NCBI GenBank assembly: GCA_017428085.1
Contig: JAFRRP010000022.1
Span: 1 to 64,000, forward strand
DNA from: Clostridia bacterium
Lineage (GTDB): Bacteria > Bacillota > Clostridia > Oscillospirales > Acutalibacteraceae
Reading direction: 5' to 3'
Length of the DNA: 64,000 nt
Shown piece by piece: positions 7,674 to 15,457 of this stretch; the stretch's first letter is position 1; every line of letters begins with the position of its first letter. Both the position numbers and the translations under genes were made by a program. The notes under the pieces were generated by a model, which did no database searches, had not been told where the DNA came from, and saw only the letters and a list, made by a program, of their open reading frames with translations.

Positions 7674-9035
7674 TTATTTCACGTTGCCCACGTCTTCGAC
7701 GGTAATGACCGTCGCGAAATCGGCAGGCGCTTTTTCGGTGTCGTCGTCCACGGTCAGCTCGCCCTTAAAGAGCTTCGCCGTCAGCGCGGCGTAGTCCTCT
7801 TTGGTGAAGCCGTCGCCGAACTGCGTGGAGGCCGCCAGCTGCACGGCGTTCTCCTCCGGATCGGCGGAGATCATGCCCAGCCGGTCGGACCTGCCGCCGT
7901 ACTCGCCGAAGTTGCCGGCAAAGACGGCTTTCAGCGCCATCGCTACCATAGCGCCGTGGTTCTTGACGGCGGAGGTGACGGTCAGATCCATATAGGCCGC
8001 TTCGTTGCCGTCGCCTCTCGCGGCTGCCTGCGCGATCAGCTCCGCCTGGTCCACGTCCACGCCGATGAGCTTCGCGCCGTCGGTCTCTTTTGCCGCCCCC
8101 GCAACGGAGCCGTAGATGCCGCCGCCGCAGGCAAACACGATCTGCGTGCCGCCGCCGTACCAATCCATCATCGCATTGGTAAGCTCTTCGTCGGGATGGA
8201 ACTGGTTGGCGTAGCCGAATTTGACGGTCACGTCCGTCAGGCCCAGCTCGGCGGCCGCTGCGTCAGCGCCCTGCACGAAGCCGTAGCCATAGCGCATCAC
8301 GGAGGGGACCGCCATGCCGCCCAGGAAGCCGAGCTGCTTATACCCCAGCTTTACCGCGGCGAAACCGGCCATATAGCCGCATAGCTCCTCCTGATAGACG
8401 GCGCAATAGAAATTGGCGGGAAGCGCAAACCCCTCTTCGAAATCGTCGGCGCTCACGTCCACGGCGATGAACTTCACGTCCGGGTATTTGCCCACGGTCT
8501 GTTGGATCGCAGGGGCAAACATGAAGCCGGGCAGCACCAGCACGTCGGCGCCTCCTTCCACCGCGGCGTCGATGGCCGCGACAAGGGCCTCCGGCGCATC
8601 GGAAGCAGCCGGACGGACGGCAAAGTCCGCGCCGTTCGCGTCGCAGACGGCTTTTGCGCTGTCATACACGACCTGGTTGAAGCCGTCGTCTTTCGCTTCG
8701 CCGCCGTCCGTCACCATCACCACGGAAAGCTTTTCCGCGGGTTCGGGCTCTTTGATCTCCGGCAGCGTCTCCAGCTTGACGGAAGCCCGCAGGATCAGCC
8801 GCGCGTCGGCGGAAGTGATCTTGTCGTCCCGATCCGCGTCGGCGGCCTTTGCCGCGTCTTCGGACAGCGTTTCCAGCTTCACGGAGGCCCGCAGCGCCAG
8901 CCGCGCGTCGGCGGAGGTGACGTTTCCGTCGCCGTCCACGTCGCCCGCTATGACGGCCGCCGCCGAAAGGGAAAGGCCGCACAGCAGCAGCGCCGCGCAC
9001 AGCAGCAGGGACAGTAATTTTCCGGTCTTTTTCAT
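7674..9035 (-). CDS. Dockerin-tagged BMP/PnrA-family substrate-binding protein
   Basis: 453 residues. The signal peptide is about residues 1-28. A complete type I dockerin follows (about 31-96), with two F-hand calcium loops (DVDGDGNVTSAD and DADRDDKITSAD), each followed by ARL-LRASVKLETL. From about residue 103 comes a basic-membrane-protein/PnrA-like periplasmic-binding fold (VVMVTDGGEAKDDGFNQVVYD, FIAVDVS, IVFACGGGIYGSV). BMP proteins normally bind nucleosides for an ABC importer, but no permease or ATPase gene is adjacent and no convincing lipobox is visible. A dockerin on a solute-binding protein is unusual. It lies 33 nt after the serine dehydratase gene on the same strand. Confidence 0.85.
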   Translation of the reverse strand: MKKTGKLLSLLLCAALLLCGLSLSAAAVIAGDVDGDGNVTSADARLALRASVKLETLSEDAAKAADADRDDKITSADARLILRASVKLETLPEIKEPEPAEKLSVVMVTDGGEAKDDGFNQVVYDSAKAVCDANGADFAVRPAASDAPEALVAAIDAAVEGGADVLVLPGFMFAPAIQQTVGKYPDVKFIAVDVSADDFEEGFALPANFYCAVYQEELCGYMAGFAAVKLGYKQLGFLGGMAVPSVMRYGYGFVQGADAAAAELGLTDVTVKFGYANQFHPDEELTNAMMDWYGGGTQIVFACGGGIYGSVAGAAKETDGAKLIGVDVDQAELIAQAAARGDGNEAAYMDLTVTSAVKNHGAMVAMALKAVFAGNFGEYGGRSDRLGMISADPEENAVQLAASTQFGDGFTKEDYAALTAKLFKGELTVDDDTEKAPADFATVITVEDVGNVK

Positions 9036-9068
9036 GGTTCTCGTTCCTTTCCGTAACTTTTGATATGG

Positions 9069-10280
9069 TTATTGCTTTTTATCCGTATACAGCTTGGCAA
9101 GGCCGCCGTCCGCGGTCTCGCGGTAACCGGCGGAAAGATCCTTCCCCGTGGCGTACATGGTCTGCACCACCAGATCGAAGGAGATCTTGCGGTCGTCGTA
9201 GACGATCTCCGCCAGCGCCGCCGCGTTATAGGCCTTCATGGCGGCCACGGCGTTGCGCTCGATGCAGGGGATCTGCACCAGCCCGCCCACGGGATCGCAG
9301 GTCATGCCGAGACAGTGCTCCATGGCCATCTCCGCGGCGGCCTCGATCTCGGCAAGCCCTTTGCCGTGCAGGTACGCCAGCGCCCCCGCCGCCATGGCGC
9401 AGGCGGAACCCACCTCCGCCTGACAGCCGGCCTCCGCGCCGGAGACCGAAGCGTTGGTCTTGATGATCTGCCCGATCAGCCCCGCCACCGCCAGCGCGTC
9501 CACCAGCTCGTCGCGGTCGTAGCCGAACATCTCCTTTTCGTAGTACAGCACGGCAGGCACTACGCCGCTGGCTCCGCAGGTGGGGGCGGTCACCATGCGC
9601 TCCCCCGCCGCGTTTTCCTCGCAGGCGGCGTAGGCGTAGGCGGAAATGAGGAAGTTCTCTTTTTTGATCAGGTTGTGTTCCCGCCGGCCCGTCAGCCGCA
9701 GCTCCATGGCGCGGCGCTTCACATTCAGCCCGCCGGGCAGCACGCCTTGGGTGTGCAGGCCCTTGCGGATGGTGGCCTTCATCTGCTCCCACGCCTCGTT
9801 GAGATACGGGCGCAGGGAGGCGTCCTCACAACGGAAGATATAGTCCTTCAGCGTGATATCCTCTTTCGCGCAGAGGGCGCGGATGGCGGTAAAGGACGAT
9901 TCCGGGTAGCAGTCCGCCGTCCCGTCCGGCAAGGTTTCGCCCAAGATCTGCAGGTCGCCGCCGCCCACGCTCAAAAAGGTCTTTTGCCCCAGCTCCTCGC
10001 CGTTTTTCAGCGCGGTGATCGCCATGGTGTTGGGGTGCGGCAGGTCGGTTTTCTCCGTGTCCTTGCGGATCTGGCAGGGGATCTTCCCGAAGGTCTGCCG
10101 GATCACGTAATCCGTGCGGTGGCCCTCGCCGGTCTTCGCCAGCGAGCCGAACAGCGTCACATCAAAGGCTGTGGCGGCTTTGTAATTTGACAGCATGTAC
10201 AGGCACGCCCGTTCCGGCCCGATGGTGTGGGAGGAGGAAGGGCCGCGCCCGATCTTGTATATCTCTCTGATCGACTGCAT
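9069..10280 (-). CDS. sdaA: L-serine ammonia-lyase, single-chain, iron-sulfur type
   Basis: 403 residues joining the beta-like N-terminal part (MQSIREIYKIGRGPSSSHTI) and the alpha catalytic part (APTCGASG, SGAEAGCQAEVGSACAM, CDPVGGLVQIPCIERN), as in single-polypeptide serine dehydratases. The reaction is L-serine to pyruvate and ammonia with an oxygen-labile [4Fe-4S] cluster held by conserved cysteines. The start at 10280 is supported by the family N-terminus, an upstream CGGAG and a promoter just before it; the same frame is open further upstream but that part resembles no family. Confidence 0.93.
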   Translation of the reverse strand: MQSIREIYKIGRGPSSSHTIGPERACLYMLSNYKAATAFDVTLFGSLAKTGEGHRTDYVIRQTFGKIPCQIRKDTEKTDLPHPNTMAITALKNGEELGQKTFLSVGGGDLQILGETLPDGTADCYPESSFTAIRALCAKEDITLKDYIFRCEDASLRPYLNEAWEQMKATIRKGLHTQGVLPGGLNVKRRAMELRLTGRREHNLIKKENFLISAYAYAACEENAAGERMVTAPTCGASGVVPAVLYYEKEMFGYDRDELVDALAVAGLIGQIIKTNASVSGAEAGCQAEVGSACAMAAGALAYLHGKGLAEIEAAAEMAMEHCLGMTCDPVGGLVQIPCIERNAVAAMKAYNAAALAEIVYDDRKISFDLVVQTMYATGKDLSAGYRETADGGLAKLYTDKKQ

Positions 10281-10320
10281 ATCGGTCTCCGTCGTATGCT
10301 TTTTCAAATGATACGAGACC

Positions 10321-10349
10321 AGTGTACCACACTTGCGGCGGGAAATCAA
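10321..10349 (-). promoter_or_regulatory. Promoter of the serine dehydratase gene
   Basis: TTGATT (10344-10349), a 17-bp spacer and TACACT (10321-10326) on the minus strand, about 40 nt upstream of the start codon. A TTTTCTGC/GCAGAAAA hairpin of unclear role lies at about 10406-10433. Confidence 0.6.
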
Positions 10350-10537
10350 CCGACCGGGACACATTCCGTCTGCCGGAACGGTATTTTTTTTGCTTTTTTT
10401 GCGTTTTCTGCCGCAAACCGGACGCAGAAAAAACCGAAACCTGCTACCATAGGCGCGGACGAACGCTTTTGCCGTTTGTTCGCGCTTTTTTGAAAAAATA
10501 CGTTTACGCAAAACCAACGAAAAGGAGGAAAACGAAT

Positions 10538-10795
10538 TTGGCAAAAAGAATGAACCGGGAGGAACAATTGGAAAGATCGGCGGACATCCTTTGCAAAAAC
10601 GCCTACCGCCTGTGCAAAGAGACCTTCGGCGGCAGCGCAAGGGGCAAGCCGGTGGACGCCAAAACGCTGAAGGACGTCAGCGCGGCGGTAAAGGAGAGCG
10701 CCAACGTGGCGGAGCTGGTGGGCAAACGCCCGGCGGGCAGCGCGGCGCTGTTCGCCGTGACGGTGGAACCCGCCGCGGCGGAATTTGCGGAATGA
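10538..10795 (+). CDS. Small protein, possible terminase small subunit
   Basis: 85 residues from a TTG start with an excellent ribosome site (AAAGGAGG, 9 nt upstream); an in-frame ATG at 10550 is the alternative. The N-terminal half (MNREEQLERSADILCKN onward) is predicted helical and the C-terminal half is Ala/Val-rich. I do not recognise a specific family. Its size and place directly before a terminase large subunit gene suggest a small DNA-recognition subunit. That is inference from context. Confidence 0.55.
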   Translation: MAKRMNREEQLERSADILCKNAYRLCKETFGGSARGKPVDAKTLKDVSAAVKESANVAELVGKRPAGSAALFAVTVEPAAAEFAE

Positions 10796-10825
10796 CGTGT
10801 CCGCGAGCCGCGGGCCCGCGAACAC

Positions 10826-10956
10826 AGTCGTAAGTCGCAAGTCGCAAGTCGTAAGAAATAATTGTTTGTGTAAGATCGAAAATCCGTTGATTTTCAACGT
10901 AATACAGGAACGCCCGAAGGACATCTTACGACTCACGACTCACGACTTACGACTTG
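10826..10956. repeat. Heptamer inverted-repeat element between the two terminase genes
   Basis: Left arm 10826-10855 is four AGTCGTA/AGTCGCA heptamers. Right arm 10925-10956 is the complement of the same heptamers. The 69-nt middle contains GATCG (10874) and CGCCCGAAGGACAT just before the right arm, resembling the cores of the elements at 3821 and 54884. The arms could pair over about 30 bp. Confidence 0.85.
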
Positions 10957-10995
10957 AGCCAACGGCTCGAAAAATCCTTATTTGGAGGTATTTAC

Positions 10996-12372
10996 ATGAA
11001 AACGGTCACCATCCCCGCCCCCAACCCCAAGCAGCGGCTGTTTCTGCTGGACCGCCACCGCTACGTGGCCTTCGGCGGGGCACGGGGCGGCGGCAAAAGC
11101 TGGGCGGTGCGCGCCAAGGCGGTGCTGCTGGCCGCCAACTACCCCGGCATTAAAATCATGATCGTGCGGCGCACCTATCCGGAGCTGCGCGCCAATCACA
11201 TCAATCCCCTGAAAACGCTGCTGGGGGACTGCGCCGACTACAAGGAAAGCACCAAGGAGTTCACCTTCCCCAACGGCAGCGTGATCCTGTTCCGCCACTG
11301 CGAGAACGCCTCCGCCGTGGACAAGTACCAGGGCACCGAGGTGGACGTGCTGTTCCTGGACGAGGCCACCCAGCTGACCGAGGAGGAATACGACCGCATC
11401 AAGACCTGCGTGCGCGGCGTGAACGCCTTCCCCAAGCGGGTGTATCTCACCTGCAACCCCGGCGGCGCGGGCCACTCCTACGTCAAGCGGCTGTTCGTGG
11501 ACCGGGCCTTCCGGGACAACGAGAACCCCGCCGACTACGCCTTTATCCGGTCCCTTGTCACCGACAACACCGCCCTGATGGAGAACGACCCGGAGTATAT
11601 CCGGCAATTGCAGGCGCTGCCGCCCAAGCTGCGCAAGGCGTGGCTGGAGGGCGACTGGAACATCTTCGAGGGGCAGTTTTTCGAGGAGTTCAAGGACGTG
11701 CCGGAGCACTACGGGGACAGGCGCTTCACCCACGTGATCGCGCCCTTCGAGATCCCGCCGGAATGGAAGATCGTCCGCAGCTTCGACTTCGGCTTCGCCA
11801 AGCCCTTTTCCTGCGACTGGTGGGCCGTCGACTTTGAGGGGTGCGCCTACCTGATCTTACAGCTCTACGGCTGCACGGACACGCCCAACGAGGGCGTCAA
11901 ATGGCACCCGGACCGGATCTTTTCGGAGATCCGCCGCATGGAATGCGAGCACCGCTGGCTGAAGGGCAAGTGCATCGACGGCGTGGCGGACCCCTCCATC
12001 TGGGACGCCAGCCGGGGCGAGGCCATCATCGAGGCAGCCGACCGCCATTTCGTCTACTTCGCCAAAGGGGACAACAAGCGGCTGCCCGGCTGGATGCAGT
12101 GCCATTACCGGCTGAGCTTCGACGAAACGGGCCGCCCCATGGTCTACTTCTTCAACACCTGCCGCGCCGCCATCCGCACGCTGCCGCTGCTGCAGTACGC
12201 CCCGCTGGATCCGGAGGACCTGAACACGGCGCAGGAGGACCACTTCGCCGACAGCTTCCGGTACTTCTGCATGTCGCGCCCCATCACCCCGGCCATGAAG
12301 CCGGAGCCGACGGCGTACGGCGACGACCCACTGGACCTGCACAAGGGGAGGTACGGGCGGTTCAGCTATTGA
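10996..12372 (+). CDS. Phage-type terminase large subunit (orphan)
   Basis: 458 residues with the full two-domain plan. The ATPase domain has Walker A GGARGGGKS (27-35) and Walker B LFLDEAT (D122, E123). The C-terminal RNase H-like nuclease keeps its acidic residues in SFDFGFAKP, GVADPSIWD and DHFADSFRY. Terminases cut and pump phage DNA into capsids. Start 10996 is set by GGAGG 7 nt upstream. No portal, capsid or tail gene is present nearby; the neighbours are ordinary metabolic genes. Either this is a phage remnant whose motifs happen to be intact, or a domesticated DNA motor. Confidence 0.9.
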   Translation: MKTVTIPAPNPKQRLFLLDRHRYVAFGGARGGGKSWAVRAKAVLLAANYPGIKIMIVRRTYPELRANHINPLKTLLGDCADYKESTKEFTFPNGSVILFRHCENASAVDKYQGTEVDVLFLDEATQLTEEEYDRIKTCVRGVNAFPKRVYLTCNPGGAGHSYVKRLFVDRAFRDNENPADYAFIRSLVTDNTALMENDPEYIRQLQALPPKLRKAWLEGDWNIFEGQFFEEFKDVPEHYGDRRFTHVIAPFEIPPEWKIVRSFDFGFAKPFSCDWWAVDFEGCAYLILQLYGCTDTPNEGVKWHPDRIFSEIRRMECEHRWLKGKCIDGVADPSIWDASRGEAIIEAADRHFVYFAKGDNKRLPGWMQCHYRLSFDETGRPMVYFFNTCRAAIRTLPLLQYAPLDPEDLNTAQEDHFADSFRYFCMSRPITPAMKPEPTAYGDDPLDLHKGRYGRFSY

Positions 12373-12384
12373 ACCGTCGGCTCA

Positions 12385-12449
12385 AGTCGGAAGTCGGAAG
12401 TCGGAAGTCGGAAGTCGTGAGTCGTAAGTCGTGAGTCGTAAGTCGTAAG
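12385..12449 (+). repeat. Tandem array of nine perfect heptamers
   Basis: AGTCGGA is repeated four times, then AGTCGTG, AGTCGTA, AGTCGTG, AGTCGTA, AGTCGTA and a final AG, with no interruption. It begins 12 nt after the terminase stop codon. Confidence 0.95.
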
Positions 12450-12477
12450 AATGAGAAAAAAGGCAAGACGATTTTCC

Positions 12478-12506
12478 TTTACACAGGCGCGCTTTTTTGG
12501 TATAAT
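12478..12506 (+). promoter_or_regulatory. Promoter of the ferredoxin-type aldo/keto reductase
   Basis: TTTACA (12478-12483), a 17-bp spacer and a perfect TATAAT (12501-12506), about 30 nt before the start codon. Confidence 0.8.
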
Positions 12507-12538
12507 AAAAACAAATGAAGCATGGGGATGAAATTAAC

Positions 12539-13681
12539 ATGATCTATAAGGGTTTTCAGGATATCCGCCTGTCCGCATTGGGCATGGGCTGCATGCGGCT
12601 GCCCACGGTAAACGGCGACGACAACGCCGTGGACGAGGCGGCGACAAGGGACATGGTGCGGGCCGCCTTTGAGGGCGGGATCAACTATTTCGACACCGCC
12701 TACGGCTACCACGGCGGCAACTCGGAGCGGGTAATGGGGAAGATTTTGAGCGAATACCCCCGGGACAGCTTTTACCTGGCCACCAAATTTCCGGGGTATT
12801 CCCCTGCCAACTGGCCCTACGTAAAGGATATCTTTACAGAACAGCAGCGGCGGCTGCGGACGGACCATTTCGATTTTTACCTGTTCCACAACGTGTGCGA
12901 GATGAATATCGACGCGTACCTCGATCCGAAATACGGCATTTACGACTGGCTGACGGAAAAAAAGCGGGACGGCGCGATCCGGCACCTGGGCTTTTCCGTC
13001 CACGGCGCCCTGCCCGTGATGAAACGCTTTCTGGAGGCATACGGGAAAGATATGGAGTTCTGCCAGATACAGCTGAATTACATGGACTGGGATTTTCAGG
13101 ACGCGAAAGCCAAGGTGGCGCTGCTGGAGGAATACGGCATTCCCGTGTGGGTGATGGAGCCCCTGCGCGGCGGCAAGCTGGCGGCGCTGCGCCCGCAGGA
13201 CGAGGCGAAGCTGAAAGCGTTGCGCCCCGACGAGACCGCGACGGGCTGGGCGTTCCGCTTTTTACAGGCGATCCCCTCCGTCACCGTAGTGCTGTCCGGC
13301 ATGAGCAGCATGGAGCAGCTGCGGGAAAACCTGTCGATCTTCGCGGAGGACAGGCCGCTGAACGAACGGGAGTTCGATACGCTGCGGGAGATCGCCGCCG
13401 ATATCCTGAAGGCGGGGACCCTCCCCTGCACCGCCTGCCGCTACTGCACCTCCCACTGCCCGCAGGAGCTGGATATCCCGGCGCTGATCGCCCTGTACAA
13501 CGAGCACAAGGTCACCACGGAATACGGCTTCGGCTTTATCGCCCCCATGGCGCTGAGCGCCTACCCGGAGGACAAAAAGCCAGGCGCGTGCCTGGGCTGC
13601 CGCAGCTGCGAGACCGTGTGTCCGCAGCAGATCGGGATCAGCGAAATGATGGCGGATTTTGCCGCCATGCTGGGCGAATAG
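12539..13681 (+). CDS. Aldo/keto reductase with C-terminal 2x[4Fe-4S] domain
   Basis: 380 residues. The N-terminal AKR barrel (LGMGCMRLP, NYFDTAYGYHGG, LATKFPG, FDFYLFHNV) keeps the Asp and Tyr of the tetrad, a Lys in the TKF segment and His in FHN. The C-terminal 80 residues carry two ferredoxin Cys clusters (CTACRYCTSHCP and CLGCRSCETVCPQQ). This AKR-ferredoxin fusion is common in anaerobic Firmicutes and is thought to pass electrons between iron-sulfur carriers and a carbonyl substrate; the substrate is unknown. The ATG at 12539 is preferred over one 8 codons upstream because GGGG precedes it and family homology begins there. Confidence 0.9.
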   Translation: MIYKGFQDIRLSALGMGCMRLPTVNGDDNAVDEAATRDMVRAAFEGGINYFDTAYGYHGGNSERVMGKILSEYPRDSFYLATKFPGYSPANWPYVKDIFTEQQRRLRTDHFDFYLFHNVCEMNIDAYLDPKYGIYDWLTEKKRDGAIRHLGFSVHGALPVMKRFLEAYGKDMEFCQIQLNYMDWDFQDAKAKVALLEEYGIPVWVMEPLRGGKLAALRPQDEAKLKALRPDETATGWAFRFLQAIPSVTVVLSGMSSMEQLRENLSIFAEDRPLNEREFDTLREIAADILKAGTLPCTACRYCTSHCPQELDIPALIALYNEHKVTTEYGFGFIAPMALSAYPEDKKPGACLGCRSCETVCPQQIGISEMMADFAAMLGE

Positions 13682-13694
13682 AACAGGTGCCGCA

Positions 13695-13737
13695 AGACCG
13701 GCGGGAGGCAGACGCTTCCCCCGGTTTTCCTTTTTTG
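13695..13737 (+). terminator. Intrinsic terminator after the AKR-ferredoxin gene
   Basis: A GACCGG...CCGGTTTT hairpin with further pairing inside (GGGAG with CTTCCC) is followed by TTTTCCTTTTTT. Confidence 0.75.
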
Positions 13738-13747
13738 TAAAAACCGG

Positions 13748-13777
13748 TGAGAGTTTCAGCGGTTTCACCCGTCCAAT
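13748..13777 (+). promoter_or_regulatory. Possible ECF-type promoter of the sigma factor operon
   Basis: TGAGAGTTT (13748-13756) and CGTCCAAT (13770-13777) resemble -35 and -10 elements of Firmicute ECF promoters (GAAAC-like and CGTC-like). Autoregulation would fit, but the match is loose. Confidence 0.35.
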
Positions 13778-13815
13778 GAATGGATGTCAACAAACCTTTC
13801 CGGAAAGGGCAACCG

Positions 13816-14373
13816 ATGGACCATGGCGCGCAGGCATACGCCCGTTACTGCGACGGGGATGACGGCGGGCTGGCGGAGCTGATCCGCGAGTACAGGGACG
13901 GGCTGACGCTCTTCCTGTGCTCCGTGACGGGGGATATGTCCTCCGCCGAGGAGCTGACGGAGGAAACGTTCTTCCGGCTGGCCGTGAAAAAGCCGAAGTT
14001 CAAAGGAAAATCATCGTTCAAAACGTGGTTGTACGCGATCGGGCGCAACGCCGCCCTGGATCACGCGCGGCATAGGGCAAGGTACGCCGAAAAGCCAACG
14101 GAGGACTACTTAAACGAGGTCCCCGCGGGGGAAGACCCGGAAAGCGCCTGTATCAAGGAGGAAACGAACCGGGCGCTGTACGCCGCGATCAGGCGGCTGA
14201 ACCCCGACTACCGGCAGGCGCTGACGCTGTCCTACTTCGAGGAGCTGGACAACACCGCCGTCGCCGCCGTGATGAAAAAGAACAACCGGCAGGTGGAAAA
14301 CCTGCTGTACCGCGCCAGGGCGGCGCTGAAAAAAGAACTGGAAAAGGAGGGGATCGGCCATGAAGACCTGTGA
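13816..14373 (+). CDS. ECF-family RNA polymerase sigma factor
   Basis: 185 residues. Region 2 (about 10-80) includes SSAEELTEETFFRLAVKKPKF and FKTWLYAIGRNAALDHARH. Region 4 (about 120-175) carries the helix-turn-helix with LNPDYRQALTLSYFEELDNTAVA and a final RQVENLLYRARAALKKEL. There is no region 3, as expected for ECF factors. The start at 13816 has GGAAAGG 7 nt upstream; an ATG at 13780 would fall at the likely transcription start. It overlaps the next gene by 14 nt, which is the usual sigma/anti-sigma coupling. Confidence 0.93.
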   Translation: MDHGAQAYARYCDGDDGGLAELIREYRDGLTLFLCSVTGDMSSAEELTEETFFRLAVKKPKFKGKSSFKTWLYAIGRNAALDHARHRARYAEKPTEDYLNEVPAGEDPESACIKEETNRALYAAIRRLNPDYRQALTLSYFEELDNTAVAAVMKKNNRQVENLLYRARAALKKELEKEGIGHEDL

Positions 14374-15457
14374 ACAGCTGACGGCGGACGTGCTGAAACG
14401 CCGGGACGAATATCTGGAAATACGCGCCGTACGCCGTAAACAGGCAAAGCGGTACGCGGCCGCCTCCCTGCTGGTGTGCGCGGCGGCGTTCGCCGCGGCG
14501 GGGCTGTTCCGTTCCGGGCTGTTGGACGACGCCCCGCCGGTCTTGCTGAACGACGTCACACAGAGCGACCGGGCGAACGCGTCCGAAAGCGCGTCTTCCC
14601 ACGGAAATGATCTCCGTCTGCCGGAGGACGGCACGGGCGCGCGGGAGACCACCGTTCCCCACGCGGTGAACACAACGGAGACGACCACGGCGATCGACCT
14701 TTCCGGCAAATCCGTATACGTGTTCCCTTCCGTCACGGGACCGGCCTCCGCCGCGCCGACGGAGGACCCCGGCACCGCCCCCAAGCGGGAGCCGGAACGG
14801 GAAACGACCACCCGCCGACAGCCGCCGGAAACGACGGCGACACAGCCCGACCTTCCCACGACAGACCCGTCGGGAAAGGTCCTTCCCTGTCCTACCCGCC
14901 CGGAACCGACGGCTGACAACGGGAACGCCGGCGCGGAAGCGCCGACGGCTCTGCCGACGGATGAACCGGCGACGTCGGAAGCAGTCTATTACAACGTGTA
15001 CGTGGTCTGCGACGGCGCGGTCTACGCGGCGGAGAACGCCGTCCCCACCGCCGTCCCCGCCGGGGCGAAAACGCTGGTGCGAAAGGACGGGTACCTCGTC
15101 GCTTACGACGGAAGCGGTTCGCAACTGATGGAGGAAACGGACGCCTCTTTTCTCGTGATCGCGGATGCCCGGATCGCCGCCTCGATCCTTTGCGTCGAGA
15201 ACAGCGCCGGGGCGGCAGCCCCTTCCGACAGACCCGATACGGAAGAACCGGCAGGGTCCGAAACGGAGCCCCGGTCCGGACCGGAAGAGGAATGGGATCC
15301 GCCGGGGGCGGAAAAAATAACCATCACCCTGCTGGCGCTGCCGTCGCGGGACCCCGCCGCACAGCTCGGCGTGATCGTGCCGGGGATCGGCGAAATGCTG
15401 ACGCTGGCGTACGTAGGGACGGAAGAAGAACTGTTTGCAACAGGAGGCTTGTCATGA
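14360..15457 (+). CDS. Membrane-anchored anti-sigma factor-like protein
   Basis: 365 residues. The N-terminal cytoplasmic segment (about 1-34, helical and basic) is followed by one transmembrane helix (about 35-52) and a long Thr/Pro/Glu-rich extracellular stalk (about 60-190) ending in a small unrecognised domain with one internal repeat of an ALLxLP-like strand. The overlap with the sigma factor gene and the single-pass topology point to an anti-sigma factor that could sense the cell surface; no zinc-binding HxxxCxxC motif is visible. It overlaps the dockerin-chagasin gene by 4 nt, tying secretion of protease inhibitors to this regulator. Confidence 0.7.
   Translation: MKTCEQLTADVLKRRDEYLEIRAVRRKQAKRYAAASLLVCAAAFAAAGLFRSGLLDDAPPVLLNDVTQSDRANASESASSHGNDLRLPEDGTGARETTVPHAVNTTETTTAIDLSGKSVYVFPSVTGPASAAPTEDPGTAPKREPERETTTRRQPPETTATQPDLPTTDPSGKVLPCPTRPEPTADNGNAGAEAPTALPTDEPATSEAVYYNVYVVCDGAVYAAENAVPTAVPAGAKTLVRKDGYLVAYDGSGSQLMEETDASFLVIADARIAASILCVENSAGAAAPSDRPDTEEPAGSETEPRSGPEEEWDPPGAEKITITLLALPSRDPAAQLGVIVPGIGEMLTLAYVGTEEELFATGGLS

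Noticed and set aside
7674..9035. A complete nucleoside ABC importer around the BMP-family protein.
   Set aside because: No permease or ATPase gene of that type is adjacent; the neighbouring gene is serine dehydratase.
10826..10956. The heptamer inverted elements as retron or group II intron RNAs.
   Set aside because: No reverse transcriptase gene is in the window, and domain V or msr/msd landmarks were not found.
10538..12372. A prophage.
   Set aside because: Only the terminase genes are present; no integrase, portal, capsid, tail or lysis gene was found, and the neighbours are metabolic genes.
12385..12449. The heptamer array as a CRISPR.
   Set aside because: Units are 7 bp and directly adjacent, with no spacers, and no cas gene is present.
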